Positions 25,755 through 34,988 of a stretch of 64,000 bases of DNA are shown here, in pieces. Below the pieces are notes generated by a model. It had not been told where the DNA came from. It did not search any database and worked only from the letters and a program-made list of their open reading frames with translations. How positions within the stretch are numbered: position 1 is the stretch's first letter; each line of letters opens with the position of its first letter. The DNA comes from Rhodocyclaceae bacterium. Its GTDB lineage: Bacteria > Pseudomonadota > Gammaproteobacteria > Burkholderiales > Rhodocyclaceae. The DNA lies in NCBI GenBank assembly GCA_013791905.1, contig VMSX01000011.1, positions 62,001 through 126,000 on the forward strand, given 5' to 3'. The position numbers were made by a program, and so were the translations under genes.

Positions 25755-28700
25755 GGCGTGACAGTCTCCAGCGGACGTTCCAGCAACACCGGCGGCAACG
25801 GCTCGCGATGGCCCGCGAACCAGTCGACTGACTGTTTCACTGTCTCCACCGCAAGCTCGCCTTGCCACGGCAGCCAGCCGCTGGCCGGGTCAAACTGGTG
25901 AATCGCCCCAGTTTGCGGGTCCTTCGCCGCAACGATCACCCAGCCGTTGCCGACCAGTTCCTGCAGCGGCGGCTGGCGCTGGTAAACAGCGGTGATGATG
26001 TCGAGTGTCTGCTCGATCACCACCAGCAGCCGCATCGCCTCGTGCACCTCGATCATCTGTTTCGGCAGCCCCGTCGCGAGATCAGAGGATGCGCCCTGCA
26101 TGACGCCGAAATAACCCGCGACATTGTGGGTGACCTTGCTGCCGCAGCCGAACTGTTCGTTGTTCACCGTCGAGAAAAAATATTCCAGGCTGATGCCGGC
26201 GCCGACCGCGCCGTTGATCAGCAGGTGGCGTTCGAGCACCTTGCCATCCGGGTCCTGCGTTGGATCATAGGAAATCAGAAAAGAGCGGCGGTCAAAGAAG
26301 GCGCCACGGCTCATGGCGCGGCGACCGAAAAAGGCACAGGCATTGGTTGCATGCCCGAGTTCGGGGCGGGCCTGCGACCAGTCGTTGCGGCGCTCCCAGG
26401 CATGGCGCAAGGCGGCGGCCTGGTCCAGATCCAGCGGCGCGGAATAGAGCCGGCGGCAGCGCTCCTGCGCGTGGGCCTGCACCGCCAGGACCAGATCACG
26501 GTCGAGCTGCGCAAAAGTCGGCGCTAGCGAGACGGCGATATCCTCGGTGTCGTACCAGGTGATCAGGTCATCGGTAGTGTTGTGCTCGGCACCGAGAAAC
26601 CAGGTCGTGTCAGGAATGTCGATGCCGCGCCCGCGCATCAGAGCGCGCACTTCAGAGCGATTCGCCATGGCGGCGAAAAGGCGCGCATTGGGACCGGAAT
26701 GGCGACCGGCACAGGCACCGCAATCGTAGGCCGACAGATGCGGATTATTCAGGCTGTTGGCACCGTGGCCCATGATGACCACCAGCGGTGCAAAGCTCTT
26801 CGTCAGGCCCAGGCTGGTAAGGAAGCCGGCAATCCGCTCGGCCTGTTCGCTGTCAGTGAAGCCATCACGGGGAAGTGCCGGCGTCGCCGGTCTGGCATCC
26901 GCGGCCGCATTGAGGTCGAGCTGCGTCGCAACCGGCAAGTCGAAGCTGCGGCGCAAATTGGCACTGATGCGCCCGTAGGCACCCGGAGCGAATGAATGCA
27001 GCAAAGTACCGGCAAAGGCCAGCGGCGACGCCAGAATGGAAAGCAGCGTGCCACCGACCAGGCGTGTGCGCGTCACCTGATGCAGGCGGTCCTGCCAGCG
27101 CAACCGGTACCGGTTGCGCCGGCGGTGCTCTTCAGCCACAGCTGCTGCATCGGCACGTGGCACTTCATGCACATTGTGCGATGGCACGATCACTTCAGGC
27201 ACCACCGGACACAGCGGCGTCGGCTCACTATCGTCCAAACCATAGTAATTCTGGAACACGGCAAAGTGTGCCGCGCCGCCAAGCGTTTCGAGCTGGGGAT
27301 TGACCTCTTCGAGGTGACGGCGCATGCCCTCCTCGCGGTCGTCCATGCAAAAAACCAGTTGCGCGGTCGGGCCACCGCCAGCCTGGTGTCCCGGCCAACG
27401 GCCATGGTTCGCGGCCAGGCCAGCGAAAATCTGTTCGCGGTAATGTCGTTCGTAGGCGTTAAGCCAGACGAAGCCACGCTGGTACTGGTCGAGCCGGTCA
27501 AGGCAAGCCAGCATCGCTTCGGCTCCGCTACGACCAAACGCGCGCAATTCATTGCCGGACAATCCCAGGTGCTGAACCAGCCGGAACAGCGGCCAGACTG
27601 AACGCGGCAAGCTGTGGCTCGCCTGCTGCTCGACCGTCGGCGTCGCGCGCCAAGCCTCGACATGCCTGGCCAGCCACACCCACAAACCGGGCACCTGTGG
27701 CAGCGCGGCATCACCCGTAGCCGGCAGATGCGGGGCAATCAGGTCGAGTAAATACTCCGGCAATTCGCCGCTGTGCACGGCATGACGCACCCATAACTCG
27801 GCAGGATGGCGATGAAAATATTCACCGAGATCGGTCAGATTCAGCTCGACATTCCAGTGGCGACGCGCGCAATCCGCAGCAACCAGGCTCTCGAGCACCA
27901 GCCGCACGGCAAGGTAGTCCATCATCGCCACCGGCACATCTTTGGTACCGGCATACCCTGGATGATTGTGGCGCCAGAGGAACATGCCCGACCAGCCCGG
28001 CAGTTCCAGCGCCAAGCACTCAAGGTAGGCTGGCCAGCGGTCTTCGGGCAAACCCAGCCGGGTCAATACGGCAATGACACAGTCGCCCGCATCGTCCGGC
28101 AGTCGGGAGATTTCTGATCGCGCTTCGGGCAAAGACTCCAGTTCCCAGATGATGTCGCGCTGGGCACTTGCCCGCCAGGCAGCATAGAAACCCTGTGGCC
28201 GTGCCGGATTGTTCCATGGTGCGAGGCCTTGATCGAGATGCGCCCCGAGATGACGCAGCAGAAGCGAGCGCACCCGCTCCAATGCGTCTTCGGCGGTGAG
28301 CGCCTTGAGAAGTGCACCCACCGTCCAGCCAGCGCCGACTTTGTTGGCCCCCCACGCTCGCAACCCCGGCTCGCTGCCCCCCACGGGGGTGCTGGCGTCC
28401 GCTTGGGACGGCCCGGCGCCGACTTTTGCGGCGAGCTCCTGCCACAGTGCAGCGGCGGGAGCGGCAAACCGCTGTCTGGCCTCTGCAATGGCGGCATGAC
28501 CCTCTTCTTCACGGACCGAAAGTTCAAGCAGTTCCTCGGGATGATCGAAGGCATGGTCAAGCTCGAAAACGTCGAGGCAGGCAGCCCAGAGATCGGCAAC
28601 GATGAGCACTTCGCCAGCGCCGCTGGCCAGCAGTCGTTTCCGTGCCGCAGCAGGCACTTCGTCGGCAAGCCGGGTCAGCGCCTGACGCTCCTCGATCTGC

Positions 28701-29101
28701 CACTTGAGCAGGGGAAGTGGAATCGAGCCAAGCGGATAAATCAGACCCGCGCGCAGCACGTCGCGACTGGAAACCGCCGGCGCAGTCAGCAGCACTTCAT
28801 CGATGTCGACACCCCAGTCCGGCGCAAGCTGATTCAATGCGGCATCAAGATCGCCAGCATCGATACGCCCAACACCATACAAACGCCGGCACTCGTCCTC
28901 GGGCAGCCACGCCGCCGCACCGGTCAGCTGGCTGGCGGCGACCAGCGCCTTGGGAAACGGCAGGTGTTGAAAGCCATGCAGCGTATTGTGGTGTACAAAG
29001 TCGCGGAGCGCTGCCTGGCTCGGCAGCACATGTTCGAGGTGATGAACACAGTGTGCCAGGCGCTGGCGGGTATCTTGCGGCATCTCCAGCGGCGGTTCCA
29101 C
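25751..29101 (-). CDS. dabA: DabA, inorganic-carbon accumulation subunit (DUF2309)
   Basis: 1116 residues, in the long class of DabA. The carbonic anhydrase-like zinc site is intact: CMDDR with C585, D587 and R589, and H779 plus C794 in the H-x14-C arrangement (GHGANS...YDCGACAG). DabA is thought to hydrate CO2 vectorially to bicarbonate, driven by its antiporter-like partner, on the cytoplasmic face. The start is a GTG one base after the upstream NuoM-like stop. Residues about 226-258 (KVGAGPSQ...GANKVGAG) are encoded by a REP-like repeat and look like an insertion between two copies of the dispersed repeat. A third dispersed-repeat copy encodes SLAPTFAQ. Confidence 0.9.
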   Translation of the reverse strand: MEPPLEMPQDTRQRLAHCVHHLEHVLPSQAALRDFVHHNTLHGFQHLPFPKALVAASQLTGAAAWLPEDECRRLYGVGRIDAGDLDAALNQLAPDWGVDIDEVLLTAPAVSSRDVLRAGLIYPLGSIPLPLLKWQIEERQALTRLADEVPAAARKRLLASGAGEVLIVADLWAACLDVFELDHAFDHPEELLELSVREEEGHAAIAEARQRFAAPAAALWQELAAKVGAGPSQADASTPVGGSEPGLRAWGANKVGAGWTVGALLKALTAEDALERVRSLLLRHLGAHLDQGLAPWNNPARPQGFYAAWRASAQRDIIWELESLPEARSEISRLPDDAGDCVIAVLTRLGLPEDRWPAYLECLALELPGWSGMFLWRHNHPGYAGTKDVPVAMMDYLAVRLVLESLVAADCARRHWNVELNLTDLGEYFHRHPAELWVRHAVHSGELPEYLLDLIAPHLPATGDAALPQVPGLWVWLARHVEAWRATPTVEQQASHSLPRSVWPLFRLVQHLGLSGNELRAFGRSGAEAMLACLDRLDQYQRGFVWLNAYERHYREQIFAGLAANHGRWPGHQAGGGPTAQLVFCMDDREEGMRRHLEEVNPQLETLGGAAHFAVFQNYYGLDDSEPTPLCPVVPEVIVPSHNVHEVPRADAAAVAEEHRRRNRYRLRWQDRLHQVTRTRLVGGTLLSILASPLAFAGTLLHSFAPGAYGRISANLRRSFDLPVATQLDLNAAADARPATPALPRDGFTDSEQAERIAGFLTSLGLTKSFAPLVVIMGHGANSLNNPHLSAYDCGACAGRHSGPNARLFAAMANRSEVRALMRGRGIDIPDTTWFLGAEHNTTDDLITWYDTEDIAVSLAPTFAQLDRDLVLAVQAHAQERCRRLYSAPLDLDQAAALRHAWERRNDWSQARPELGHATNACAFFGRRAMSRGAFFDRRSFLISYDPTQDPDGKVLERHLLINGAVGAGISLEYFFSTVNNEQFGCGSKVTHNVAGYFGVMQGASSDLATGLPKQMIEVHEAMRLLVVIEQTLDIITAVYQRQPPLQELVGNGWVIVAAKDPQTGAIHQFDPASGWLPWQGELAVETVKQSVDWFAGHREPLPPVLLERPLETVTP
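26512..26535 (-). repeat. Dispersed short repeat, copy 4 (in dabA)
   Basis: One mismatch to the core (CTAGC for CCAGC). Read in the dabA frame as VSLAPTFA. Confidence 0.65.
28321..28428 (-). repeat. REP-like element (copy B) inside dabA, bordered by two dispersed repeats (copies 5 and 6)
   Basis: On the minus strand the block starts with AAAAGTCGGCGCCGGGCCG, continues through GGGGGGCAGCGAGCC and GAGCGTGGGGGGCCA, and ends with ACAAAGTCGGCGCTGGC. The borders GGGCCG...GAGCGTGGGGGGCCA match the intergenic copies at 830-930 and 60817-60942. Its two outer arms are copies of the dispersed repeat and are translated as KVGAG at both ends. It keeps the reading frame, adding about 32 residues to DabA. 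Confidence 0.65.
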
Positions 29102-29102
29102 A

Positions 29103-30566
29103 TCAGGCTCCGAAGTACTGCGCCAGCCGCGCTACCGAGGCTCCGACGAGATTAAGCGCCGGGGCGGGGAAGAGGCCAATGGCGACAATGCCGAATGCAA
29201 GCGCACTGGCCGCCGTCATTTCGGTGCGGCTCAGATCGGGTACGCTTTTCATGGTCGCACTGACCGGTCCGGTGAACAGCCGTCCGACGGTACGGAAAGC
29301 GTAGGCGGCACTGATCAGGAGTGATAGCGACAGCACTACCATCCATAAACCCCAGCGCGCAAAACCGCCAAGCAGCGCGTGCAACTCGGCGATGAATCCT
29401 GCCGTGCCCGGCAAACCAACGGCTGCAGTGAGCGCCAGCACCATGAAAAAGGCGAAGCGCGGCATGGTCCGCACCAGGGATGCGTAATCGCCGATGTCAC
29501 GCGTATGCGTACGCTCGTAGAGCAGTCCAACCAGAAAGAACAACGCGCCCGCGACCAAGCCGTGGGCGATCATCTGCATCGTCGCGCCCGCAAACCCGGC
29601 GGGATTGAGCGCGGCAATGCCCAGCAACACCACCCCCATATGGCTGATCGACGAATAGGCGATCATTTCCTTGAGGTCGCGACTTCTCCAGGCCAGCACA
29701 CCACCGTAGATCATGCTGACGAAGGCGAGCGTGACGAGCAGCGACTGCAACAGCAAGGCCGCACCAGGCAAGGTCTCGACCGCGCGCAGGAGGCCATACG
29801 AGCCCATCTTGAGCAGGATGCCCGAGAGCAGGATCGAGACGGCACTCGGCGCCTCGACGTGGGCAAGCGGCAACCAGCCATGCAGAGGGAAGATCGGCAT
29901 CTTGACGCCAAAACCGATCAACAAGCCGAGGAAGATCCAGACCTGCGTCGCCACCGGCAACCCCGGCGACGCTTCGGCAATCGCGCTCATACTGAAACTG
30001 TGCGTCGGCACCGCATCGTAAAGCAACAGGATCGCGAGCAGCATGAACACTGAACCGCCCATCGTATAGAGCACAAAGTTGAGTGCTGCCTTCTGCCGAC
30101 GCTGACGGTTTTGACCGCCCAGACGGTCGATAAGGAAAAACAGCGGGATCAGCGTCAGTTCCCAGAAAACATAGAACAGCGACCAGTCGCGCGCCATGAA
30201 AACACCCAGCATGGCGGTCTCAAGCAGCAAGAGCAGCGAGAAGTAAAACTTGGCGCCCTGCTTGACGGTACCCGAGGCAACCACGGCCACCGGCATCAAT
30301 AATGTCGCCAGCAGGATCAACGGCAACGAAAAGCCATCGACACCGAGAGAGAAACTTGAGCCGAGACGATCGTGCCAGGCATGGACTTCGTAAAACTGAA
30401 TGTCGGCAACGGCCGGATCAAAATAAACCAGCAGCGACCAGGCAAAGGCCGCTACCACCATGGTCGCCATCAGCGTTATCCGACGGATCAAGGCGGGATC
30501 TAGCACCGGTAGCAAGGCAACCAGAATGGCTCCCACCAGCGGTAATAGCAACAGAGTGCTCAGCAT
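29103..30566 (-). CDS. NuoM-like proton-antiporter-type membrane protein (first)
   Basis: 487 residues, the most NuoM-like of the set: SLFYVFWELTLIPLFFLID with the helix-5 glutamate, PIFPLHGWLPLAHVEAPSAVSILLSGILLKMGSYGLLR with the helix-7 lysine, and a typical YSSISHMGVVLLG. In complex I such a subunit moves one proton. Here it starts 49 bp after the SulP gene and ends one base before dabA. No other Nuo genes are near, so it is a DAB accessory or core subunit and not part of complex I. Confidence 0.82.
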   Translation of the reverse strand: MLSTLLLLPLVGAILVALLPVLDPALIRRITLMATMVVAAFAWSLLVYFDPAVADIQFYEVHAWHDRLGSSFSLGVDGFSLPLILLATLLMPVAVVASGTVKQGAKFYFSLLLLLETAMLGVFMARDWSLFYVFWELTLIPLFFLIDRLGGQNRQRRQKAALNFVLYTMGGSVFMLLAILLLYDAVPTHSFSMSAIAEASPGLPVATQVWIFLGLLIGFGVKMPIFPLHGWLPLAHVEAPSAVSILLSGILLKMGSYGLLRAVETLPGAALLLQSLLVTLAFVSMIYGGVLAWRSRDLKEMIAYSSISHMGVVLLGIAALNPAGFAGATMQMIAHGLVAGALFFLVGLLYERTHTRDIGDYASLVRTMPRFAFFMVLALTAAVGLPGTAGFIAELHALLGGFARWGLWMVVLSLSLLISAAYAFRTVGRLFTGPVSATMKSVPDLSRTEMTAASALAFGIVAIGLFPAPALNLVGASVARLAQYFGA

Positions 30567-30615
30567 CCGGGAATATTAACATCTTCGAATATTGCTGATC
30601 ACCGGCAATTTCTAT

Positions 30616-32787
30616 TCAGTCATGACCGGCGTCGGCGACCAGCGCCGGGCGCACGGCGGGCGCCACCGGTGTCAGGGAAAGCGGTCGCAACGCATCCTGT
30701 GCATCGACATTTTTTGTCACTGCTGAGTAGATTTTCTCAAGCGCCTGATCGGATGTGGCGAAAAAACATTCTTCACCGATCGTTTTGCTCAAACCAGTCT
30801 TGCGAATGACATCCAGGACCTGCTTCTTGAACCCCGAAAACATCATCACCACGCCGATATCGTGAAGCCGCTCGACCAGATGATGAATGACTTCCTCGCC
30901 AGATGCGTCAACCTCGTTGATACCATCACAGACCACAAGCAAATAGGGCGCTTCGGGGTTGGCCGCCACAGCCTCTAGAATGGCATCCTCAAAATATGAA
31001 ACATTGGCGAAATACAACCGGCCATCGAAGCGAACGGCAGTAACGATGTCGGAGGCGGGCAGGTTGTTCACCTTGACATCGCGCAAGGTTCCGTCGCGAT
31101 AACGACCGAGGATGGCAACCCGCGGCGTCATGGTGCGATAGAGATAAAGCACCAAAGCCAATCCAGCACCGACCATGATGCCCTTGTCCAGGTGGGGCGC
31201 AAAAGCCAGGGTAGCGACGAAAGTGACAATGGCGGCGATCCCGTCATGCTTGTTCACAAGCCAGGCATGCTTGATTGCGCTAAAGTTGATCAGACCGACG
31301 ACGGCCATGATGATCACGGCCGCCAGCGCCGCCTGCGGTAGAAAATAAAGCAGCGGCGTCAGGAACAGTAAGGTCAGCAGCACGATAAGGCCGGTGAACA
31401 CCGCCGACATACCAGTCTTGGCACCCGCATTGAAGTTCACCGCCGAGCGCGAAAAAGAGCCTGAAACCGGGAAAGCCTGAGTCGATGCGCCGACAATATT
31501 GGCCAGCCCTTGCCCAATCAGTTCCTGATTGGGGTCAACCTTGTCCTTGGTCTTGGCGGCGATGGCCTTGGCGATGGAAATTGCCTCCATGAAGCCCACC
31601 AGGGAAATCACAAAGGCGGCACCAAGCAGGCTTTTGATCATATCCCAGTTCAGTGTCGGCATCTTGATCGAGGGGAGCCCCTCGGGAATCTTGCCAACCA
31701 CATCGCCACCCCCGACGAGTTTGAAATTCCCGTCCTTGACGCCGCGTAGGTGATAAGTCGCACCATCGTCTTGCAAGCCGGCCGGCAACCGGTTCGCTGC
31801 ATGAATGCCGACGAACTTCCCCTGATCGTCCACCGCGCGAACCACTTGAACGCTCCGCAGGGACTTGTTCAACTCGCCAGCCTCCATTTCAAATATTTCG
31901 ACGGAAATTCGTGTCGCTTCAAGAATGGCGTCGCGCGTCACCGCTTCAGCACTGTGATCGCCTCTGATCTTGTGCGCCTGCTTGGCTTCGGCTGCGGTTA
32001 CCGCCACGACCTTGTTGGCATTGTCGATCCGCCGATTGGCTTCCGCCTGACGGGCGACCTGGGTCTTGAGTTCCTGGTCGGCAATCTGATCGATCGTGCC
32101 GTAAGTATTTCTCTCGAAGTGCAGCGCCCATGAAGCGACACTGGTCACTGCCACTGCAATCAGCACTCCTGGCAATTTTGGCGCCCATCTGCGCGCAGAC
32201 CAGATAATGATGATTGCCACAACCCCCATCGCCAAGGTCGGCAAATGCGTATCCCCTACCTGCTTCATGACCTCCCATATGTCATTAATGAACGACTCGG
32301 AGCGCCCCATCGCAACGCCGAGCAATTTGTTCACCTGGGACAAACCGATAATCATCGCTGCTGCGTTGGTGAAGCCCACAATGACCGGGTGGGAGAGGAA
32401 GTTAACGATCACGCCGAGTTTGAAGATACCGAGGGTTATTTGGACAACCCCGACCAGCAGCGCCATCAGGATCGCCAAGGCGATGAACTGTTCGGAGCCC
32501 GGTACGGCCAATGGGGCTAGCGTTGAAGCGGTCAATAACGACACGACGGCCACCGGTCCGGTGCCGAGTTGGCTTGAGGAGCCCCACAGCGATGCCACCA
32601 TCACCGGCAGAAACGATGCGTAGAGGCCATAGTAGGCTGGCAGTCCAGCCAACTGCGCATAGGCCATCGATTGCGGCACCAGCACCAAGGCAACGGTCAG
32701 GCCGGCAAAGAAATCGGCCTTGAGCGTGTCGCGGCGCAACGGGAACCAGCGGAGAAAAGGGAAGATTTTTTTGATTGAAACAGTCAT
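30616..32787 (-). CDS. SulP anion (probable bicarbonate) transporter with STAS domain
   Basis: 723 residues. The SulP core has VLVPQSMAYAQLAGLPAYYGLYAS and NPVIVGF-like helices, and a STAS domain ends it (DGINEVDASGEEVIHHLVERL). Unlike most SulP proteins it carries an extra hydrophilic block of about 120 residues (roughly 228-350), rich in Ala, Lys and Glu and coiled-coil-like, between membrane segments. The paralogue at 36600 shares this block. SulP includes the bicarbonate transporter BicA, and placement as the second gene of the DAB operon favours bicarbonate. Sulfate remains possible. It is preceded by a small Usp-like gene, 16 bp away. Confidence 0.85.
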   Translation of the reverse strand: MTVSIKKIFPFLRWFPLRRDTLKADFFAGLTVALVLVPQSMAYAQLAGLPAYYGLYASFLPVMVASLWGSSSQLGTGPVAVVSLLTASTLAPLAVPGSEQFIALAILMALLVGVVQITLGIFKLGVIVNFLSHPVIVGFTNAAAMIIGLSQVNKLLGVAMGRSESFINDIWEVMKQVGDTHLPTLAMGVVAIIIIWSARRWAPKLPGVLIAVAVTSVASWALHFERNTYGTIDQIADQELKTQVARQAEANRRIDNANKVVAVTAAEAKQAHKIRGDHSAEAVTRDAILEATRISVEIFEMEAGELNKSLRSVQVVRAVDDQGKFVGIHAANRLPAGLQDDGATYHLRGVKDGNFKLVGGGDVVGKIPEGLPSIKMPTLNWDMIKSLLGAAFVISLVGFMEAISIAKAIAAKTKDKVDPNQELIGQGLANIVGASTQAFPVSGSFSRSAVNFNAGAKTGMSAVFTGLIVLLTLLFLTPLLYFLPQAALAAVIIMAVVGLINFSAIKHAWLVNKHDGIAAIVTFVATLAFAPHLDKGIMVGAGLALVLYLYRTMTPRVAILGRYRDGTLRDVKVNNLPASDIVTAVRFDGRLYFANVSYFEDAILEAVAANPEAPYLLVVCDGINEVDASGEEVIHHLVERLHDIGVVMMFSGFKKQVLDVIRKTGLSKTIGEECFFATSDQALEKIYSAVTKNVDAQDALRPLSLTPVAPAVRPALVADAGHD

Positions 32788-32803
32788 GGCTACATCCTAA
32801 ATA

Positions 32804-33205
32804 TCAGAATCGTGGATCAACTTTGGTTTTGGCCGGCACAACCGTCACAAGCGGGCAAGCCAACTGACGCCATGGATTGTCGCCCTTGAGCGGGGCATCA
32901 GCACCCCAGCCGGCGAGGGAATCGATCATCACGGTGACAATACATTCGTGTGTATTGGCATACCTGACGATGTCCTGCCGCTGTAACTCGGGCATGCGCG
33001 TCAAGGTACAGATTACGCCCGCGTCGCGCATTTCACGCGCAAAGTCAGTTATGGCGACCGGCAGCGAATCGCTCCCGGCAAGCACGAGGATGTCGAGTCC
33101 TGCAGCCATGCGCTGGCACAGGCCGCGCGCCGAAATCAGCAATCGCTGATCGAGTTGACTCGCGCGCACAGCAAGGAGCACCTTGCGTCCGGAACGGTTC
33201 CCCAT
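32804..33205 (-). CDS. Small Usp-like protein heading the DAB operon
   Basis: 133 residues from ATG 33203-33205 (a GTG three bases earlier is also possible). The alternating pattern KVLLAVRAS...LDILVLAGSD...CIVTVMIDSLAGWG...CPLVTVVPA has the fold rhythm of universal stress proteins, without a clear G-x2-G ATP motif. It is first in the leftward operon, 86-90 bp from the predicted sigma-54 start. A regulatory partner of the SulP transporter, like the Usp domains fused to transporters elsewhere in this window, is a reasonable guess. Confidence 0.65.
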   Translation of the reverse strand: MGNRSGRKVLLAVRASQLDQRLLISARGLCQRMAAGLDILVLAGSDSLPVAITDFAREMRDAGVICTLTRMPELQRQDIVRYANTHECIVTVMIDSLAGWGADAPLKGDNPWRQLACPLVTVVPAKTKVDPRF

Positions 33206-33304
33206 CACAGCTCAAAGCTTCCGCCATAAACGGCAGATGGCAAAGGTAAGCAACAGCGGGTGATGCACAGCGGTCCTTCCGGATATAAAAGACATCTATA
33301 GCAT

Positions 33305-33320
33305 AGCAAACCCCGTGCCA
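33305..33320 (-). promoter_or_regulatory. Sigma-54 (-24/-12) promoter of the DAB/SulP operon
   Basis: Read on the minus strand: TGGCACG-GGGT-TTGCT, a full match to the RpoN consensus with correct spacing. The predicted start site is near 33294, about 90 bases before the Usp-like start. The next gene on the other strand belongs to a two-component pair whose regulator has a sigma-54 interaction domain. Confidence 0.88.
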
Positions 33321-33399
33321 TGCTCACGTAAACTGCTCAAGCCAATGAAATATCTGGAGATATATCGCTACGCGCATCAATTGCTTAAACGGCAGGACT

Positions 33400-33501
33400 G
33401 TTGCTTGATGCAACTAGAAATATCGCAAACAGCGAAGACCTCTACAGCATGAGGACTAATGACACATTGCATTAGGCATGTCTATTGTTGCATAATGCAA
33501 T
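33400..33501. promoter_or_regulatory. Three TTGC-N5-GCA palindromes, probable enhancer sites
   Basis: GTTGC-TTGAT-GCAAC (33400-33414, perfect), ATTGC-ATTAG-GCATG (33466-33480) and GTTGC-ATAAT-GCAAT (33487-33501). The first lies 79 bp upstream of the leftward sigma-54 promoter. The last lies 20 bp before the kinase start, so the activator may also control its own gene. No other clear element is visible in the 316-bp spacer between 33205 and 33522 apart from the sigma-54 promoter. Confidence 0.65.
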
Positions 33502-33521
33502 TTCTCTTGATATTCGTCCGC

Positions 33522-34988
33522 ATGAACTCACTCCGCCAGAAACTCTTTTTTGGTTATGCAACGATCGTGGCGCTGGTGGTCGCGCTTTCGCTACTCTCGC
33601 TTATTGAGCTGAAACTGCTGGAGCATAAAATTGTCGCTGGCGAGCGCATCGCCCATTTTTTCGACATCTCGCTGGAGATTCGACGCTTCGAGAAGAACTT
33701 CTTTCTCTACCATCAGGACGCCGATCTCACTGAAAATCGCACCTATGTCCGCCGCGCGAGCGCCATGCTGCGCGAGCACACAGAGGTCTTCGCTGCACTT
33801 GGCAATGCTGCCCGGGTGTCACAACTTCGCGGCGACCTCGATCGCTATACCAGTCTTATGGATCAATACGCTGCAACCCCAACTGCAGGTGACAATGGTA
33901 CGGCTGGGGGAATCCGCAAGATCGGCAAGGAAATCGTCACCATCGCCGAAGACTGGGCCAAGGCCGAGCGCAAGGCGTTGCAGGCGCAACTTGACCGGCA
34001 CCGCCTGATTCTGCTTGGCTCCGTCTCTTTCATCGGCTTGGCGGTGATCGCAATAGGTGGCTTGCTGGCACGGCGAGTGCTCCGCCCGCTCAAGGAAATG
34101 GAGCGGAAGATGAAGGAGGTGGCCAGCGGGCATTTGGCCAAACTTGAGATGTCGAGCGACGAACGCGAGATTGAATCGCTGACCCGCGCCTTCAACCACG
34201 TGCTTCACGAATTGGAAACACACCAGCGACAACTCTTGCACTCCGAGAAGCTCGCTGCGCTCGGCACCTTGCTCTCAGGTGTGGCCCACGAACTCAACAA
34301 CCCACTGTCGAATATCGCCACCTCAACCCAGATTCTCGCTGAGGAAGCCGGCGGTGAAGACAAGACAGGCGAGGCAGCCGAGTTCCGTCGCGAACTCATC
34401 ACCCAAATTGACGAAGAAACATGGCGGGCCCGACGCATCGTGCGTTCGCTGCTTGACTATGCGCGCGACCGCGATTTCCACCGCGAGACCTTGCCGTTAG
34501 CCTCTCTGGTCGAGGATACCCTGCGCCTGATCCGCAGACAGATTCCGGGATCAATTGCCGTCGCCGTGGAGATTCCTGAAGGGCTGGAAGCATCCGGCGA
34601 CCGTCAGCGTCTGCAACAGGTGCTGCTCAACCTGGTGCGTAACGCTGCCGACGCCATGCAGGACGGCGGCGAAGTACGCATCACAGCGCGGCTAACGCAT
34701 GAGGTGTGCGTGGCGCAACCGCCTGACCGGCTGGTCTTCGGTCATTGCAGCAGTGAGGCGGCGGCGGTAGAAATCGAAGTGCGCGACAACGGTTGCGGCA
34801 TTGCATCCGCAACATTACCGCGCATTTTCGATCCATTTTTCACCACCAAGGACGTCGGCAAGGGTATGGGACTGGGGCTGTTCATCGTATTCGAGATCAT
34901 TGAGGAGCATGGCGGATGCATTGCAGTCGAAAGCAAGCCCGGCTGCGGAACATCATTCACTATTCGCCTGCCTCTGGAGAAGTCATGA
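33522..34988 (+). CDS. Sensor histidine kinase partner of the sigma-54 activator
   Basis: 488 residues from ATG 33522. Two membrane helices (about 12-30 and 163-182) enclose a helical periplasmic sensor domain. A HAMP linker follows, then HisKA with GVAHELNNPLSN (H256), and an ATPase domain with NLVRNAADAM, DNGCGI and GMGLGLF. The short all-helical sensor resembles four-helix-bundle ligand domains. It overlaps the regulator gene by 4 bp (ATGA). Its location opposite the DAB operon suggests it senses carbon or anion status, but the signal is not visible in the sequence. Confidence 0.88.
   Translation: MNSLRQKLFFGYATIVALVVALSLLSLIELKLLEHKIVAGERIAHFFDISLEIRRFEKNFFLYHQDADLTENRTYVRRASAMLREHTEVFAALGNAARVSQLRGDLDRYTSLMDQYAATPTAGDNGTAGGIRKIGKEIVTIAEDWAKAERKALQAQLDRHRLILLGSVSFIGLAVIAIGGLLARRVLRPLKEMERKMKEVASGHLAKLEMSSDEREIESLTRAFNHVLHELETHQRQLLHSEKLAALGTLLSGVAHELNNPLSNIATSTQILAEEAGGEDKTGEAAEFRRELITQIDEETWRARRIVRSLLDYARDRDFHRETLPLASLVEDTLRLIRRQIPGSIAVAVEIPEGLEASGDRQRLQQVLLNLVRNAADAMQDGGEVRITARLTHEVCVAQPPDRLVFGHCSSEAAAVEIEVRDNGCGIASATLPRIFDPFFTTKDVGKGMGLGLFIVFEIIEEHGGCIAVESKPGCGTSFTIRLPLEKS

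Noticed and set aside
21163-30566. A respiratory complex I (nuo) operon.
   Set aside because: Only NuoL/M-like subunits are present, they surround dabA, and no NuoA-K or peripheral subunits are nearby.
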